Below are positions 16,216 through 25,429 of a DNA stretch of 64,000 bases, in pieces (within the stretch, counting starts at the first letter, position 1; every line of letters starts with the position of its first letter). Source of the stretch: Pseudescherichia sp031998825 (GTDB taxonomy: Bacteria; Pseudomonadota; Gammaproteobacteria; Enterobacterales; Enterobacteriaceae). The notes beneath the pieces are model-generated. The model saw only the letters and a list, made by a program, of their open reading frames with translations. It was not told the origin of the DNA and ran no database searches. Made by a program: the position numbers and the translations under genes. Location of the stretch: NCBI RefSeq assembly GCF_031998825.1, contig NZ_DAMACX010000001.1, positions 62,001-126,000 of the forward strand. Direction: 5' to 3'.

Positions 16216-17460
16216 ATGCCGGAGAAGACGCTGCCTGGTTACGCCCGGACTGAAGGCATGGACAGGTCAGGCCTGGCCCGGTATGTGCTGGCCGCCACGC
16301 TTGCCCGGCTGGCTGACGGAGGGGGGGTTCTGGCGGTGATCCTCCTGTGCGTTGCGGGCAGTCACTCTGCCGCCTGGGCCGGCACGCTGGCCGCCTGCAT
16401 CACGCTGCCGCACCTGGCCGGCCCCTTCATTGCCCGTCGTCTTGACACGTCGCATGACGGCCGGCGCGTCATTGCTGCAGCCTGTCTGATCCACACAGGA
16501 CTTATCGTGACGGCTACGCTGACCTTTTCCCGTGTGCCGCTTCCCGTGACAGGTGTCCTGCTGGCCGGCGCAGGCCTCTGCGGCCCGCTGCTTACGGGCG
16601 GCATCAGCAGCCTCCTTCCGGCTATTGCCGGTCGATCGCGCCAGAGCCAGCGCCGGGCGCACGGCTGGGACGTGGCAACCTACGGGACGGGCGGCACGGT
16701 CGGGCCTTCGCTCGTTGCGGCACTTGCCGCCTGGTTTTCTCCTCCTGCAGCGCTGTATGCGTTGGCAGGAGCAACATTGATGGCCGTTTTTTTTATCATG
16801 CGCATCCCGTACGCTTCTGGCGACGCTGGAAGTGAAAACCGGCAGGTACCGGGATCGGTTGCGACGATGATGCTGTTGGTCCGGAATGTGCGTCTGAGAA
16901 GAACGCTGTACCTGACGCTTGCCACAGCTTTTTGCGTGGCGGTGCTCCCGATCACGGCTGTCGGTCTGGCACCTTCGCTCGGCGTGGCAGCCACTACTGC
17001 CGCCAGCCTGACCATTGCCTACGGCGGTGGTAATCTTGCAGGCTCGGCATGCCTGATGGTCCGCCCGCTCGGCGGGGAGCCGGATGCACTGATGGTCCGC
17101 TTTGCCTGCTTTATTGCTGCCGGTGTCTTTCTTATCGTGTTCAGCATGCACTTCGCCGTCCTGCTACTGCTGTTTTTTATCATCGGCATGCTTAACGCCG
17201 GATTCTTTGCCGCTACCCTGGCCGCACGGAGCGAATATTCCCCCCCTGACTGCCGGGGGCAGGTGTTTGTCTGGGTTGGGGCGCTGAAAATTACGGCAGG
17301 GTCACTGGGTACGGCTGCGGCGGGCAGGCTGATGCTGATGGACATCACCCTGCCTCTGGCGGTCGGCAGTATTGTGCTTGCTATTTTTACAGGACTTGCG
17401 GTGACAGAGCTTACTCTGGCATCCCCTCAACCGGGGAACCGGGACAAACGGGACGGTTAG
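16216..17460 (+). CDS. MFS transporter
   Basis: A major facilitator of 414 aa with about twelve hydrophobic segments, probably in the inner membrane. A basic cytoplasmic loop ARRLDTSHDGRR follows TM2 in the position of the MFS loop 2-3 motif. It starts 5 bp after the DapA-family lyase stop and is probably co-translated. Its hydrophobic loops are GC-rich. Import of the lyase substrate or export of a product are both possible; the sequence does not decide. The start at 16216 lacks an obvious strong ribosome-binding site apart from GAGCTGAGG inside the lyase end. Confidence 0.78.
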   Translation: MPEKTLPGYARTEGMDRSGLARYVLAATLARLADGGGVLAVILLCVAGSHSAAWAGTLAACITLPHLAGPFIARRLDTSHDGRRVIAAACLIHTGLIVTATLTFSRVPLPVTGVLLAGAGLCGPLLTGGISSLLPAIAGRSRQSQRRAHGWDVATYGTGGTVGPSLVAALAAWFSPPAALYALAGATLMAVFFIMRIPYASGDAGSENRQVPGSVATMMLLVRNVRLRRTLYLTLATAFCVAVLPITAVGLAPSLGVAATTAASLTIAYGGGNLAGSACLMVRPLGGEPDALMVRFACFIAAGVFLIVFSMHFAVLLLLFFIIGMLNAGFFAATLAARSEYSPPDCRGQVFVWVGALKITAGSLGTAAAGRLMLMDITLPLAVGSIVLAIFTGLAVTELTLASPQPGNRDKRDG

Positions 17461-17607
17461 CAATATGGCTGAGATGCATAATGTCCGCTTTTCCAGCGTC
17501 GTTATCACATGAGTGCTTTGCGCGACATCGCTGCATGACCATGGCTGACGAGGAGCTGAACGTTTCCCGTAATACATGAAATATACTCTTAAAACTCTTC
17601 AGGAGAG

Positions 17608-18075
17608 ATGCCCGTGAACGATCAACATCTGACTTTCCGGAAAGACGGCTTCACCGTAACTACGGACCCTTCACTTTTCCAGACTGGCGCCATACATGAT
17701 TTTCTTTCGCAGTCATCATGGGCACCCGGAATTGATGAAGAAACGGTGCGGTTATCAGTCCAGAACAGTCTGTGCTTTGCGCTGCTGAACGATTCAGAGC
17801 AAATCGGATTTGCCCGTCTGGTGACCGACTATGCCACGTTTGGCTATCTCTGTGATGTGTATGTTCTTGACGAATATCAGAAAACAGGGCTGGGGCGCTG
17901 GTTGATGGAGTGCTGCCATGCCCACCCGCTGATGGCACGTTTACGCCGGATAATGCTGGTTACAGACAGCGCGCCCTGGTTATATCAGAAACTGGGCTAT
18001 TCGCCGGTGAACCGGCCTGATTTTGTCTGGCAGATTAATCGCCCGGATATGTATCTCAAAAAGGATCCTCACTAA
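17608..18075 (+). CDS. GNAT-family N-acetyltransferase
   Basis: An acetyltransferase of 155 aa with the GCN5 fold. Motif A is DVYVLDEYQKTGLGRWLME, where Q-K-T-G-L-G is the acetyl-CoA pyrophosphate loop; IMLVTDSAPWLYQKLGY is the motif B strand/helix with the usual Tyr. It is preceded by AGGAGAG (start ATG at 17608). It resembles stand-alone YitI/YpeA-like proteins; the substrate (amine or protein) is unknown. It is convergent with the regulator at 18097 and separated from the MFS gene by 147 bp containing no recognised element. Confidence 0.82.
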   Translation: MPVNDQHLTFRKDGFTVTTDPSLFQTGAIHDFLSQSSWAPGIDEETVRLSVQNSLCFALLNDSEQIGFARLVTDYATFGYLCDVYVLDEYQKTGLGRWLMECCHAHPLMARLRRIMLVTDSAPWLYQKLGYSPVNRPDFVWQINRPDMYLKKDPH

Positions 18076-18096
18076 CAGCTCCTTACAGGCCGGGCG

Positions 18097-19494
18097 CTAT
18101 AAAACGCTTTGCAGCCTGACAAGAACGGCTTCCAGCTCCTGAATATCACCGTGAGCAAATCCCAGAATAAGATAATCCGGCCGAATCTCTGTGCGGAAAA
18201 GATAATGCCGGGGGTCTGCAGCCTGGATGTTATTCGTACGCAACCAGTCTGCTATTCGTGCTGCTTTTGCTGGATCAGGAAAACGAAGATGAAGCTGCAG
18301 ACCCCCGGATGGCACGGTAAAACAGGCGTCAGGCAGGTATTTGGTCACTAACCTGATGACGCAGTCCCGTTTATGGCGATACACCGTGCGCATACGCCGG
18401 CTATGGCGCTCGTAAGTCCCGTTTTTGATAAGCTCAGTGACCCATTGCTGTAATAAGCCGCTTGTTCCACGTGACAGCTCCCAGTGAAGGGTGGCCATCT
18501 GTTTTATAAGCGGCTCATCAGCGACCAGGTATCCAAGTCTGACCGTATTAAACAGCACTTTTGAAAATGTGCCCATATAGACAACATGCTGCCCGGCAGC
18601 TGAGGAACGTAAAGCCGGACGGGGGGCCCGGTCAAAATAAAATTCACTGTCATAATCATCTTCCAGAAGTAATACATTCCTGCTGCACGCCAGCCGGATA
18701 ATGTCACTTCGTCTGTTGTCAGAGAGAGTGATGCACTGAGGGAAATGGTGCTCCGGCATCAGATAAAGGATATCCCGGGAAGATCCCTGAAAATCGGATA
18801 TATCAATCCCTTCGTCATCCATCAGATGCGATTTCAGGCTATAGCCAAAACGCGAAAAGGTACGTGCAAACTCCATATAGCCAGGTTCGCCAAAATGGAA
18901 GCAGGAGCGTTCCTGCTGTTTTACCATCGCAAGCAGCAGGCTTCCGTATTGTGAGCCGGGAACGACCAGCACTTCTGTGGGAGAGGCAGATATTCCGCGT
19001 GAAGGGAGTATTTTATCGCAGATAAGCTGGCGCAGTTCCCGGTGACCCGCGCTCTCACTAAACTGATTCAGCCTGGCAGGGTAACGCAGCACACGACTGA
19101 AGGCCTGTCGAAATTCACTGACAGGCAAATGCGCTGTGCTGGCATGGCTGGGAAGTAATGAAAGACTGCCTGGCAAAAATGTTTCTGTCACAGCGCCGAC
19201 AGGCGTGGGCAGTTTCTCACTGCGCTCCTGGAGCACATGCTCTGATCCGGTGCGAAAGGCAACCATCGTCCCTTTCCCGGTACGGCTGTGACAGTACCCT
19301 GCAGAACATAACAATTCATATGCGCGGACAACGCTTCCCCTGGACACGCCCAGCTGGCGTGCCAGTTCCCTGGAAGGCGGCAGATGTTCTCCGTAACGCA
19401 GCTGACCCCGGATAATTTGCCCGCTGATCTGCTGCTCGATTTGATGGTAAATGGGCAGGGCCGAAGCACCACGGCTCAGATGCAGTTCGATCAT
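18097..19494 (-). CDS. MocR/PdxR-type regulator
   Basis: A protein of 465 aa. The N-terminal GntR winged helix is LRYGEHLPPSRELARQLGVSRGSVVRAYELL (about residues 35-66); the C-terminal aminotransferase-like domain has LLEDDYDSEFYFDR (PLP-contacting Asp) and MGTFSKVLFNTVRLGYL (Schiff-base Lys). This architecture is that of PdxR and related activators. The ATG at 19494, with AGG 8 nt upstream, is preferred over an upstream TTG. It is divergent from a TehA-like gene, with an inverted repeat around its own start region. The function probably involves sensing PLP or an amino compound; unlike PdxR of Gram-positives, no pdxST genes are adjacent. Confidence 0.87.
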   Translation of the reverse strand: MIELHLSRGASALPIYHQIEQQISGQIIRGQLRYGEHLPPSRELARQLGVSRGSVVRAYELLCSAGYCHSRTGKGTMVAFRTGSEHVLQERSEKLPTPVGAVTETFLPGSLSLLPSHASTAHLPVSEFRQAFSRVLRYPARLNQFSESAGHRELRQLICDKILPSRGISASPTEVLVVPGSQYGSLLLAMVKQQERSCFHFGEPGYMEFARTFSRFGYSLKSHLMDDEGIDISDFQGSSRDILYLMPEHHFPQCITLSDNRRSDIIRLACSRNVLLLEDDYDSEFYFDRAPRPALRSSAAGQHVVYMGTFSKVLFNTVRLGYLVADEPLIKQMATLHWELSRGTSGLLQQWVTELIKNGTYERHSRRMRTVYRHKRDCVIRLVTKYLPDACFTVPSGGLQLHLRFPDPAKAARIADWLRTNNIQAADPRHYLFRTEIRPDYLILGFAHGDIQELEAVLVRLQSVL

Positions 19495-19505
19495 AAAATA
19501 CCTGT

Positions 19506-19560
19506 GGTCCAATTATTTAACAAAATTGGACCTTTTAAAGAGAAGGGGACAGGACCAATA
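19506..19560. promoter_or_regulatory. Inverted plus direct repeats, candidate operator for the PdxR-like regulator
   Basis: GGTCCAATT (19506-19514) and AATTGGACC (19524-19532) form an inverted repeat; a third half-site GGACCAAT lies at 19552-19559. The combination of inverted and extra half-sites upstream of a MocR gene fits this family's operators. Confidence 0.6.
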
Positions 19561-19633
19561 TACATTGCAGGGTACCACTCATCTTTCTGCGGGCACAGCA
19601 ATATGGCCCCGTATCATTCAGGCGAAACTGTCA

Positions 19634-20596
19634 GTGTTTAAACATCTTCCTTCCTTCACTTTTGATTTGTATTCAGCTGTTATGGGCATGACGGGCCTGG
19701 GGCTTATATGGCGGGCTGCTGCCGGAACCTATGCGCTACCGGCATGGCCGGGTGAAACGTCTCTTGCGCTGGCGATGGCTGTGTTTATGGTGCTGACGAT
19801 CACGCAAATTGTGCGCCTGCTTATTTGCCGGGAGGCGGTCCTGGCGGAATGGCGTTCACGCGCCGGTAAAAATTTCTTTTGTGCCGCAACCATCTCCGGC
19901 TTTTTACTGGCAACGGGGTTGCTCCCTTACAGTATTACACTGGCAAGACTGCTTTGGGTGACAGCAGTATGCGCCCAGCTCCTCTTTCTTTTATCAACCT
20001 TTCGCCGGTGGGTTATTGATCCGCTGGAGGCGCATGAGATTAACCCGGCCTGGCTTATCCCGATGGTTGGCAACGCTTCACCTGCCTTTGCCGGTGTTGA
20101 ACTGGGTTATCCTGGCTTAAGTAAAATGTTGTTATTTTCTGCCATCCTTTGCTGGGCATTATTTATGCCGTTAATACTCTGGCGCATTGTGTTCGTCCGG
20201 CCTGCAACTCCACAAAAAGCCATGCCGGGGCTGGCCATTATGGTGTCTGCACCTGCGGTGATTGCCGTTGGTCTGTACTGTATCTATAGCGGGGTGAATG
20301 AGGCGGTTGAATTTATGGCCTGGACTGCGCTGTTTTTTGCTCTCATCCTTTTAAGCCTCTGGCGAAGAATGTTGCCAGAAGCTTTCAGCCGGGCATGGTG
20401 GGGATTTACGTTTCCGTCAACAGCCCTGGCTTCAGCACTGATCCGTATCGACGGAGCCGCAACCACTCCTCTGAACCATAGCCTTGCTCTGGCAGCGTTG
20501 ACATTCGCCACCTGCATAGTACTTTTAGTGATCGGCCTTACCCTTAAACAGTGGATCAGAGCTAACAGGTGGAAAAAATATGCCAAACCGGTCTGA
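19634..20596 (+). CDS. TehA/SLAC1-family membrane protein (TDT family)
   Basis: A protein of 320 aa with about ten hydrophobic segments, of the tellurite-resistance/dicarboxylate transporter family, which forms anion channels or carriers in the inner membrane. The N-terminus FKHLPSFTFDLYSAVMG, then GLGLIWR, lines up with the start of E. coli TehA, which supports the GTG at 19634 rather than the longer frame from 19451. The start lacks a strong ribosome-binding site. It overlaps the next gene by 17 bp, so it is coupled to the RpiR regulator. Its place at the head of a PTS/glycosidase operon is odd. The substrate is unknown. Confidence 0.72.
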   Translation: MFKHLPSFTFDLYSAVMGMTGLGLIWRAAAGTYALPAWPGETSLALAMAVFMVLTITQIVRLLICREAVLAEWRSRAGKNFFCAATISGFLLATGLLPYSITLARLLWVTAVCAQLLFLLSTFRRWVIDPLEAHEINPAWLIPMVGNASPAFAGVELGYPGLSKMLLFSAILCWALFMPLILWRIVFVRPATPQKAMPGLAIMVSAPAVIAVGLYCIYSGVNEAVEFMAWTALFFALILLSLWRRMLPEAFSRAWWGFTFPSTALASALIRIDGAATTPLNHSLALAALTFATCIVLLVIGLTLKQWIRANRWKKYAKPV

Positions 20597-21326
20597 CAGC
20601 GTCTTCTACAGCCCGCTCTATGTCAGGGTTTCGGAATACCTTTTTCATGCCGGGAAACGCACGGTATTCACGGCAATAGCCCAGGCTGTCATCGATAAAA
20701 TTGAAGAATTTCCTCATGTGAACATTGAAGAACTGGCGTCACACTGTAATACAACGCCATCGAGTATTACAAAATTTGTCAGAGAAATAGGCTATGGCTC
20801 ATTCCAGGAATTGAAAAATGATACTATGCCCTACAGACTGACGCATCAGGGGATCAAGGGACTTTCTGAAAAAGATATTCTACAGGAAATCTATAACTAT
20901 ATTCCTTATGATGAATGCCTGAAGATGGCAAAGGTTATCAATGCCAGTGGTTCCGTAATCATTCTGACAAACTCCTTCCTGTTTAATATTGCAAATGTCA
21001 TGCGGGAAAGCATCAGTGGCAGCAACCGGAGAGTTTATCTGGTTGAGCGATCTAATGATGAGCTTATCCGTCACCTGTTTAAAAAGATAGACTGTGTATT
21101 TATTATGACCCTTACCGGGCAATGGATTAACTCTTGTCAGTATATTAACTCCATCTCACCCGATACCCGCATATGCCTTATTTCCGGACGTGTGCCGGCT
21201 GTTTTTGAAAAACGAGAAATCAATGCCATTGAGCTTAATCATTATCCTCAAATGCTCTATGCAAACTATTTTTCTCATAAGTATCTTGAAAGCATAGTTT
21301 TTAATATGGTTCAAAATGTGATCTAG
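20580..21326 (+). CDS. RpiR/MurR-family transcriptional regulator
   Basis: A regulator of 248 aa. Residues about 25-80 are the RpiR helix-turn-helix (EELASHCNTTPSSITKFVRE, then GYGSFQELK). Residues about 110-230 are an SIS-like phosphosugar-sensing domain, poorly conserved. It overlaps the TehA-like gene by 17 bp and is followed after 101 bp by a PTS permease and a 6-phospho-beta-glucosidase, so it probably controls their use in response to the phosphorylated glycoside or glucose 6-phosphate. Base composition is more AT-rich than in the preceding genes. Confidence 0.82.
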   Translation: MPNRSDSVFYSPLYVRVSEYLFHAGKRTVFTAIAQAVIDKIEEFPHVNIEELASHCNTTPSSITKFVREIGYGSFQELKNDTMPYRLTHQGIKGLSEKDILQEIYNYIPYDECLKMAKVINASGSVIILTNSFLFNIANVMRESISGSNRRVYLVERSNDELIRHLFKKIDCVFIMTLTGQWINSCQYINSISPDTRICLISGRVPAVFEKREINAIELNHYPQMLYANYFSHKYLESIVFNMVQNVI

Positions 21327-21427
21327 TTCACAATGTCATTTTCCAAAAAAAGAAAATGATAAACTTTGCTTTGCTGGCACACTCCTTATATTTTGTTCTT
21401 ATACCCTATGACAAGAGAGTCACTGAT

Positions 21428-22765
21428 ATGTCTGAGCAGCAGCAGATAGCGTCAATTATTACCCATTTAGGCGGACGTGAGAATATTAAAGACTATTTTC
21501 ATTGTGCCACACGCTTACGCTTTAATTTGTACGATTATGAAAAAATAAATAAAGAGGCCCTCAAAGCTAATTCTCTGATCCTTTCCGTGGTTCAGGCCAG
21601 CGGACAATGTCAGCTTATCATCGGTAATAATGTAGGTGCGGTCTACAGCGCCCTGCATGGCATGCTTGAGAACGAAGGCCCGATTGTCGCCCCGAATGCA
21701 CCGGCTTCAGGAGCAGGCAAAGAGTCTGTAACCAGCAAAGTGTTTGCTTTTATCTCCGGCAGCTTCCTGCCCCTGATTGGCATCCTGGCAGCTGCAGGCT
21801 TACTCAGGGCTTTCACCACGCTGCTGTTAAGCCTCCCCTCCATGACCGGAAACAGTACCCTGACTCTGTTTTCCTTTATTGCGAATGTGCCTTTTTACTT
21901 TATGCCAGTGCTGCTCGGCTTTACGATTGCCCGCAAACTGAAATCGAATGAACTGATTGGATCTATCATCGGCGCTTCACTGCTTTATCCGGAATTTACC
22001 CGACAGGCTGGACAGACGTTAGACGTGCTGGGCCTGCCTATGATTGTGATGGATTATGGCTACAGTATTTTCCCGGTGTTTTTTGCCGTTCCTGTTGCTG
22101 CTCTTCTGGAACGTTTCTTCAAAGCCAGACTCTTTGATTCAATACAGCTGTTCATGGTTCCGTTACTATGCATTGTGATTGTGGTTCCCATCACTATGTT
22201 TTTGCTTGGTCCTTTTGGGAAATACCTTGGCGATTATCTGGCAACGGGCATCGTTTATATTATTAATGTTAATAGTCTTGTGGCTGGCATGATTATCGGG
22301 GCAGCATATTCGTTCATTGTCCTGTTTGGCCTTCACTGGGCAATTATTCCCGTTGTGTTTTCAAATATTGCACACGGCGGAGATCCGATCTACGCAATTG
22401 GCGGAATGTCAGCCATTGCACAAATGGGAGTGGCTCTGGGAATACTGATTCGCACCCGTGACGCTAAAACACGTCAGATTGCGGGAAGTGCCTTTTTCCC
22501 GTCTTTGATTAGTGGCGTGACCGAGCCTATTCTATATGGCCTTATCATTCCTAATCGTCGTACGATCTATTACATTATTATTGCTGGCGCGGTTGGTGGG
22601 GGTATTGTGGGTGGCTACAATCTGACTATTAATAATTTAGTCTTTGCCAGCCTGCTGTCTATTCCGACGGCAAGCAATATGGCTGTTTACAGTACTGCTT
22701 TATTTGCCACGCTGATTACGGGCGCATTGTTACCCGTTGTTTTTGGTTATAAAACCCGGACTTAA
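21428..22765 (+). CDS. PTS beta-glucoside-type EIIBC permease
   Basis: Imports and phosphorylates a glycoside. It has 445 aa from the ATG at 21428 (AGAGAG upstream). The N-terminal EIIB domain (about residues 1-85) has the phosphorylated Cys26 in FHCATRLRF, and the EIIC domain (about 110-440) has the GVTEPILYGL signature and GIHWAI-like HWAIIPV block. No EIIA domain is present, so it must use an EIIA supplied elsewhere, for example Crr, as in the sucrose/trehalose class. The stop is 14 bp before the phosphoglycosidase start, so they form one operon. Confidence 0.9.
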   Translation: MSEQQQIASIITHLGGRENIKDYFHCATRLRFNLYDYEKINKEALKANSLILSVVQASGQCQLIIGNNVGAVYSALHGMLENEGPIVAPNAPASGAGKESVTSKVFAFISGSFLPLIGILAAAGLLRAFTTLLLSLPSMTGNSTLTLFSFIANVPFYFMPVLLGFTIARKLKSNELIGSIIGASLLYPEFTRQAGQTLDVLGLPMIVMDYGYSIFPVFFAVPVAALLERFFKARLFDSIQLFMVPLLCIVIVVPITMFLLGPFGKYLGDYLATGIVYIINVNSLVAGMIIGAAYSFIVLFGLHWAIIPVVFSNIAHGGDPIYAIGGMSAIAQMGVALGILIRTRDAKTRQIAGSAFFPSLISGVTEPILYGLIIPNRRTIYYIIIAGAVGGGIVGGYNLTINNLVFASLLSIPTASNMAVYSTALFATLITGALLPVVFGYKTRT

Positions 22766-22779
22766 AAATGGGAGAAGTT

Positions 22780-24222
22780 ATGAGCACAGAATCACTGAAA
22801 TTTCCGGAAGGATTTTTGTGGGGCGGCGCTATTGCTGCTAACCAGGCAGAAGGTTCCTGGAACGTGGATGGAAAAGGCATCAGCGTTGCTGACATCAATG
22901 AGTATGTCTTCAACGAAGATATGCGCAAGATGTATAACATCGAACTCACCCGTGATTACGCCATCCGGGCGCAGGATGATGCTGAAGGCGTTTTCCCCAA
23001 GCGCAGTGGTATTGATTTCTACCATACGTTCCGGGAAGACCTGGCTCTGCTCAAAGCAGCAGGACTAAAAACCTTTCGTACATCTATCAGCTGGGCGCGC
23101 ATCTTTCCTGACGGTGATGATTCAACACCTAATGAAGCCGGGCTGAAGTTTTATGATGAGCTGATCGATGAAATTATACAAAATGGTATGGTTCCGATGA
23201 TCACTCTCGCGCATTATGAAATGCCACTGAACCTTGCTATCAAGTATAACGGATGGAAAAACAGACAGTTAATTGATTTTTATTTCAGGTTCGCGCAGGT
23301 TTGTCTCGATCGCTACCATGACCGCGTCAAATACTGGATCCCCTTCAACCAGATAAACCTGATCCGCTACGAGTCCTTCAATCATCTGGGTATTTTTGAG
23401 GATGAAGCGATGTACCTTGAACAGGACAAATATCAGGGGGTCCATCATGAGCTCGTTGCGTCAGCAATGGTGAAACATTATGCCTCGCAGTTAGGTGATG
23501 ACATCCGAATTGGCATGATGCTGTATACCGATTTTGCGTATCCAGAAACGACGAGCCCCGAGGACAATTTTGCCACCTGGCAGAAAAATCAGTATGAGGT
23601 TTACTTTGCAGATGTTCTGTTGCGGGGTGAGTATCCGGGTTACATCAAGCGATTTTTCAGCGAAAAAAATATCGTTCTGGATATCACGCCGGAAGATATT
23701 AATATCCTGAAAAACACGGCTGATTTCATGACTTTTTCGTATTACACGACCTATGTCAGTAATGCTGAAATTGCACATAACTTCCGGGGTAACAACAAGC
23801 GCAACCCACTTCTACCCCAGACCCCCTGGGGCTGGGCTATTGATCCGGTCGGTCTGCGCTATGTGCTTAACTTCTTCTGGGACCGCTGGCAAAAGCCCAT
23901 CATGATCACTGAAAATGGTGTTGGCTGCTTTGACGAACTGGTTAATGATACCGTTGAGGATGATTACCGCATTGCATTTTTCCGCGATCATATTCGTTCC
24001 GTTGGCGAGGCCATTGCGGATGGTGTTGAAGTGCTGGGATATTATATGTGGTCACCGATAGATATCGTCAGCTGTTCATCGAACCAAATGTCAAAGCGCT
24101 ATGGGCTGGTTTATGTCAATCTTGATGACCTGGGCCAGGGGGACGGCAGACGTCTTTGTAAAAAAAGCTATTACTGGTATCAGAAACTGATTGCCACGAA
24201 CGGACAGTCTCTCGAGGAGTAA
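22780..24222 (+). CDS. GH1 6-phospho-beta-glucosidase with Gln at the acid/base position
   Basis: A family GH1 enzyme of 480 aa expected to cleave the glycoside phosphate delivered by the adjacent PTS permease. Seen: FLWGGAIAANQAEGSW at the N-terminus, SISWARIFP, the His loop LAHYEMP, the nucleophile Glu378 in MITENGVGC, and a phosphate-binding tail SSNQMSKRYGLVYV. The acid/base motif, normally TFNEIN, reads PFNQIN, with codon CAG at 23350-23352 (residue 191). Known: plant myrosinases have the same Glu-to-Gln change and hydrolyse S-glucosides. The ATG at 22780 is chosen for its GGAGAAG ribosome-binding site. Either a thioglucoside/activated substrate or loss of activity is possible. Confidence 0.88.
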   Translation: MSTESLKFPEGFLWGGAIAANQAEGSWNVDGKGISVADINEYVFNEDMRKMYNIELTRDYAIRAQDDAEGVFPKRSGIDFYHTFREDLALLKAAGLKTFRTSISWARIFPDGDDSTPNEAGLKFYDELIDEIIQNGMVPMITLAHYEMPLNLAIKYNGWKNRQLIDFYFRFAQVCLDRYHDRVKYWIPFNQINLIRYESFNHLGIFEDEAMYLEQDKYQGVHHELVASAMVKHYASQLGDDIRIGMMLYTDFAYPETTSPEDNFATWQKNQYEVYFADVLLRGEYPGYIKRFFSEKNIVLDITPEDINILKNTADFMTFSYYTTYVSNAEIAHNFRGNNKRNPLLPQTPWGWAIDPVGLRYVLNFFWDRWQKPIMITENGVGCFDELVNDTVEDDYRIAFFRDHIRSVGEAIADGVEVLGYYMWSPIDIVSCSSNQMSKRYGLVYVNLDDLGQGDGRRLCKKSYYWYQKLIATNGQSLEE

Positions 24223-24437
24223 ACTTCGACCGGGTTACGTTCTGGTGGCATGGATCGCTGGTATGTGGCCCGGTTTCTGGCTGAGAAAACTTTCTACTCC
24301 GTGGGCAAGAAAAGTACAGATTGTGCCCCGGTGTATGCTGATCATCCCAGCGGTCAGAACTGCAATTACCTGCACTGTAGTCTAATGGCAGCCAGAAAGA
24401 TGTAACGGTGTGCAACCTGTTAATGTCTGTCGCATTA
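24223..24437. other. Convergent intergenic region
   Basis: The stretch between the phosphoglycosidase and the leftward LysR gene. It holds a 52-codon frame from an ATG at 24250 (MDRWYVARFLAEKTFYSVG) with no ribosome-binding site and no known family, probably not a gene. Confidence 0.3.
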
Positions 24438-25334
24438 TCAACCGGCACAATTATGAAGGCAGATATCTTTGAGCATTTTCAGGAACCAGAGCTTTTCCTT
24501 GCCGCTGCGCAGTGTGTTTTGACTGTACAGGCACACTTCTATTCTGGGGAAATCTATCGGAAGCGGGAGCGCAGTGACGGCAAAATATCGGCCCCGTTGC
24601 ATGCTGTAGGTCTCCGGAACGACGCTGATACAGTCCGATGACTCAACCAGAGGCGCCACAATATTCAGATCCGGGACGGTGAGCGCCGTGATTAATTTCC
24701 TGTCTGTGCCGGCATACCATTCCTGATAGAAATTATGCCCTGCCTGAGATGATGCCACGATGTGCTTCTCTTCCAGGAACTGCGTCAGCGTGATGACGTC
24801 ACTCACACGTGTATGAGCGTTGCCTTTCAGGCAGACATACCTGTCCCTGAGCAGGATATCGCAGTGGACATCATGCACGGCATACGTCCTGTTACAGATA
24901 GCAGCATCAACAAATCCTTTATCAAGCCATTCCTGCAGTTTCGCTATTTCAAGCGGCAGGATTTCTATCTCCACTCCAGGTGCGACTCTGGTGATTTCCC
25001 GGAAAATCAGCGGCAAATAATAATGCTCACCCAGGTCGGACATCGCGATCACGAACTTGTGTCGCGAGGTGCGGTGATCGAAGGACTTTCGGGAGGAGAC
25101 AACCGCATCTATTTCGCCCACCGCTTTACTGAACGTGCGGTATATCTCGACAGCTTGCCGTGTTGGTTTCATGCCGGTATTCTGACGGATAAATAACTCA
25201 TCGTTCAGCTCATCACGCATTTTTTTCAGGGCATAACTTACTGATGGCTGAGTAATATTCAGAAGATCAGCTGCTCCGGAAACGCTCTCCTGTTCATAGA
25301 TCGCCACGAAGACTTTAACCAGATTCATGTCCAT
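24438..25334 (-). CDS. LysR-family transcriptional regulator
   Basis: A regulator of 298 aa. The N-terminal winged helix (residues 1-60: FVAIYEQESVSGAADLL, then TQPSVSYALKKMR) and the C-terminal periplasmic-binding-like effector domain are both complete. It is divergent from the benzoylformate decarboxylase gene, 95 bp away; the intergenic region includes ATAGAA near 25335 and TTCTAT near 25375 as possible half-sites. By the usual LysR arrangement it activates the divergent operon in response to an aromatic acid or similar inducer (inference). A second ATG two codons in is an alternative start. Confidence 0.88.
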   Translation of the reverse strand: MDMNLVKVFVAIYEQESVSGAADLLNITQPSVSYALKKMRDELNDELFIRQNTGMKPTRQAVEIYRTFSKAVGEIDAVVSSRKSFDHRTSRHKFVIAMSDLGEHYYLPLIFREITRVAPGVEIEILPLEIAKLQEWLDKGFVDAAICNRTYAVHDVHCDILLRDRYVCLKGNAHTRVSDVITLTQFLEEKHIVASSQAGHNFYQEWYAGTDRKLITALTVPDLNIVAPLVESSDCISVVPETYSMQRGRYFAVTALPLPIDFPRIEVCLYSQNTLRSGKEKLWFLKMLKDICLHNCAG

Positions 25335-25429
25335 ATAGAAATTCTCTATATTGATATTAAAAACTATTGATTGGTTCTATGAGGCTAGCAAGGTTTAGAC
25401 TCTGCTTCAACATCAGAAGAGGAGTTAAC

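Noticed and set aside
19451..19633. N-terminal extension of the TehA-like protein
   Set aside because: It would cross the PdxR-type operator and the regulator's own start; similarity to TehA begins at the GTG at 19634.
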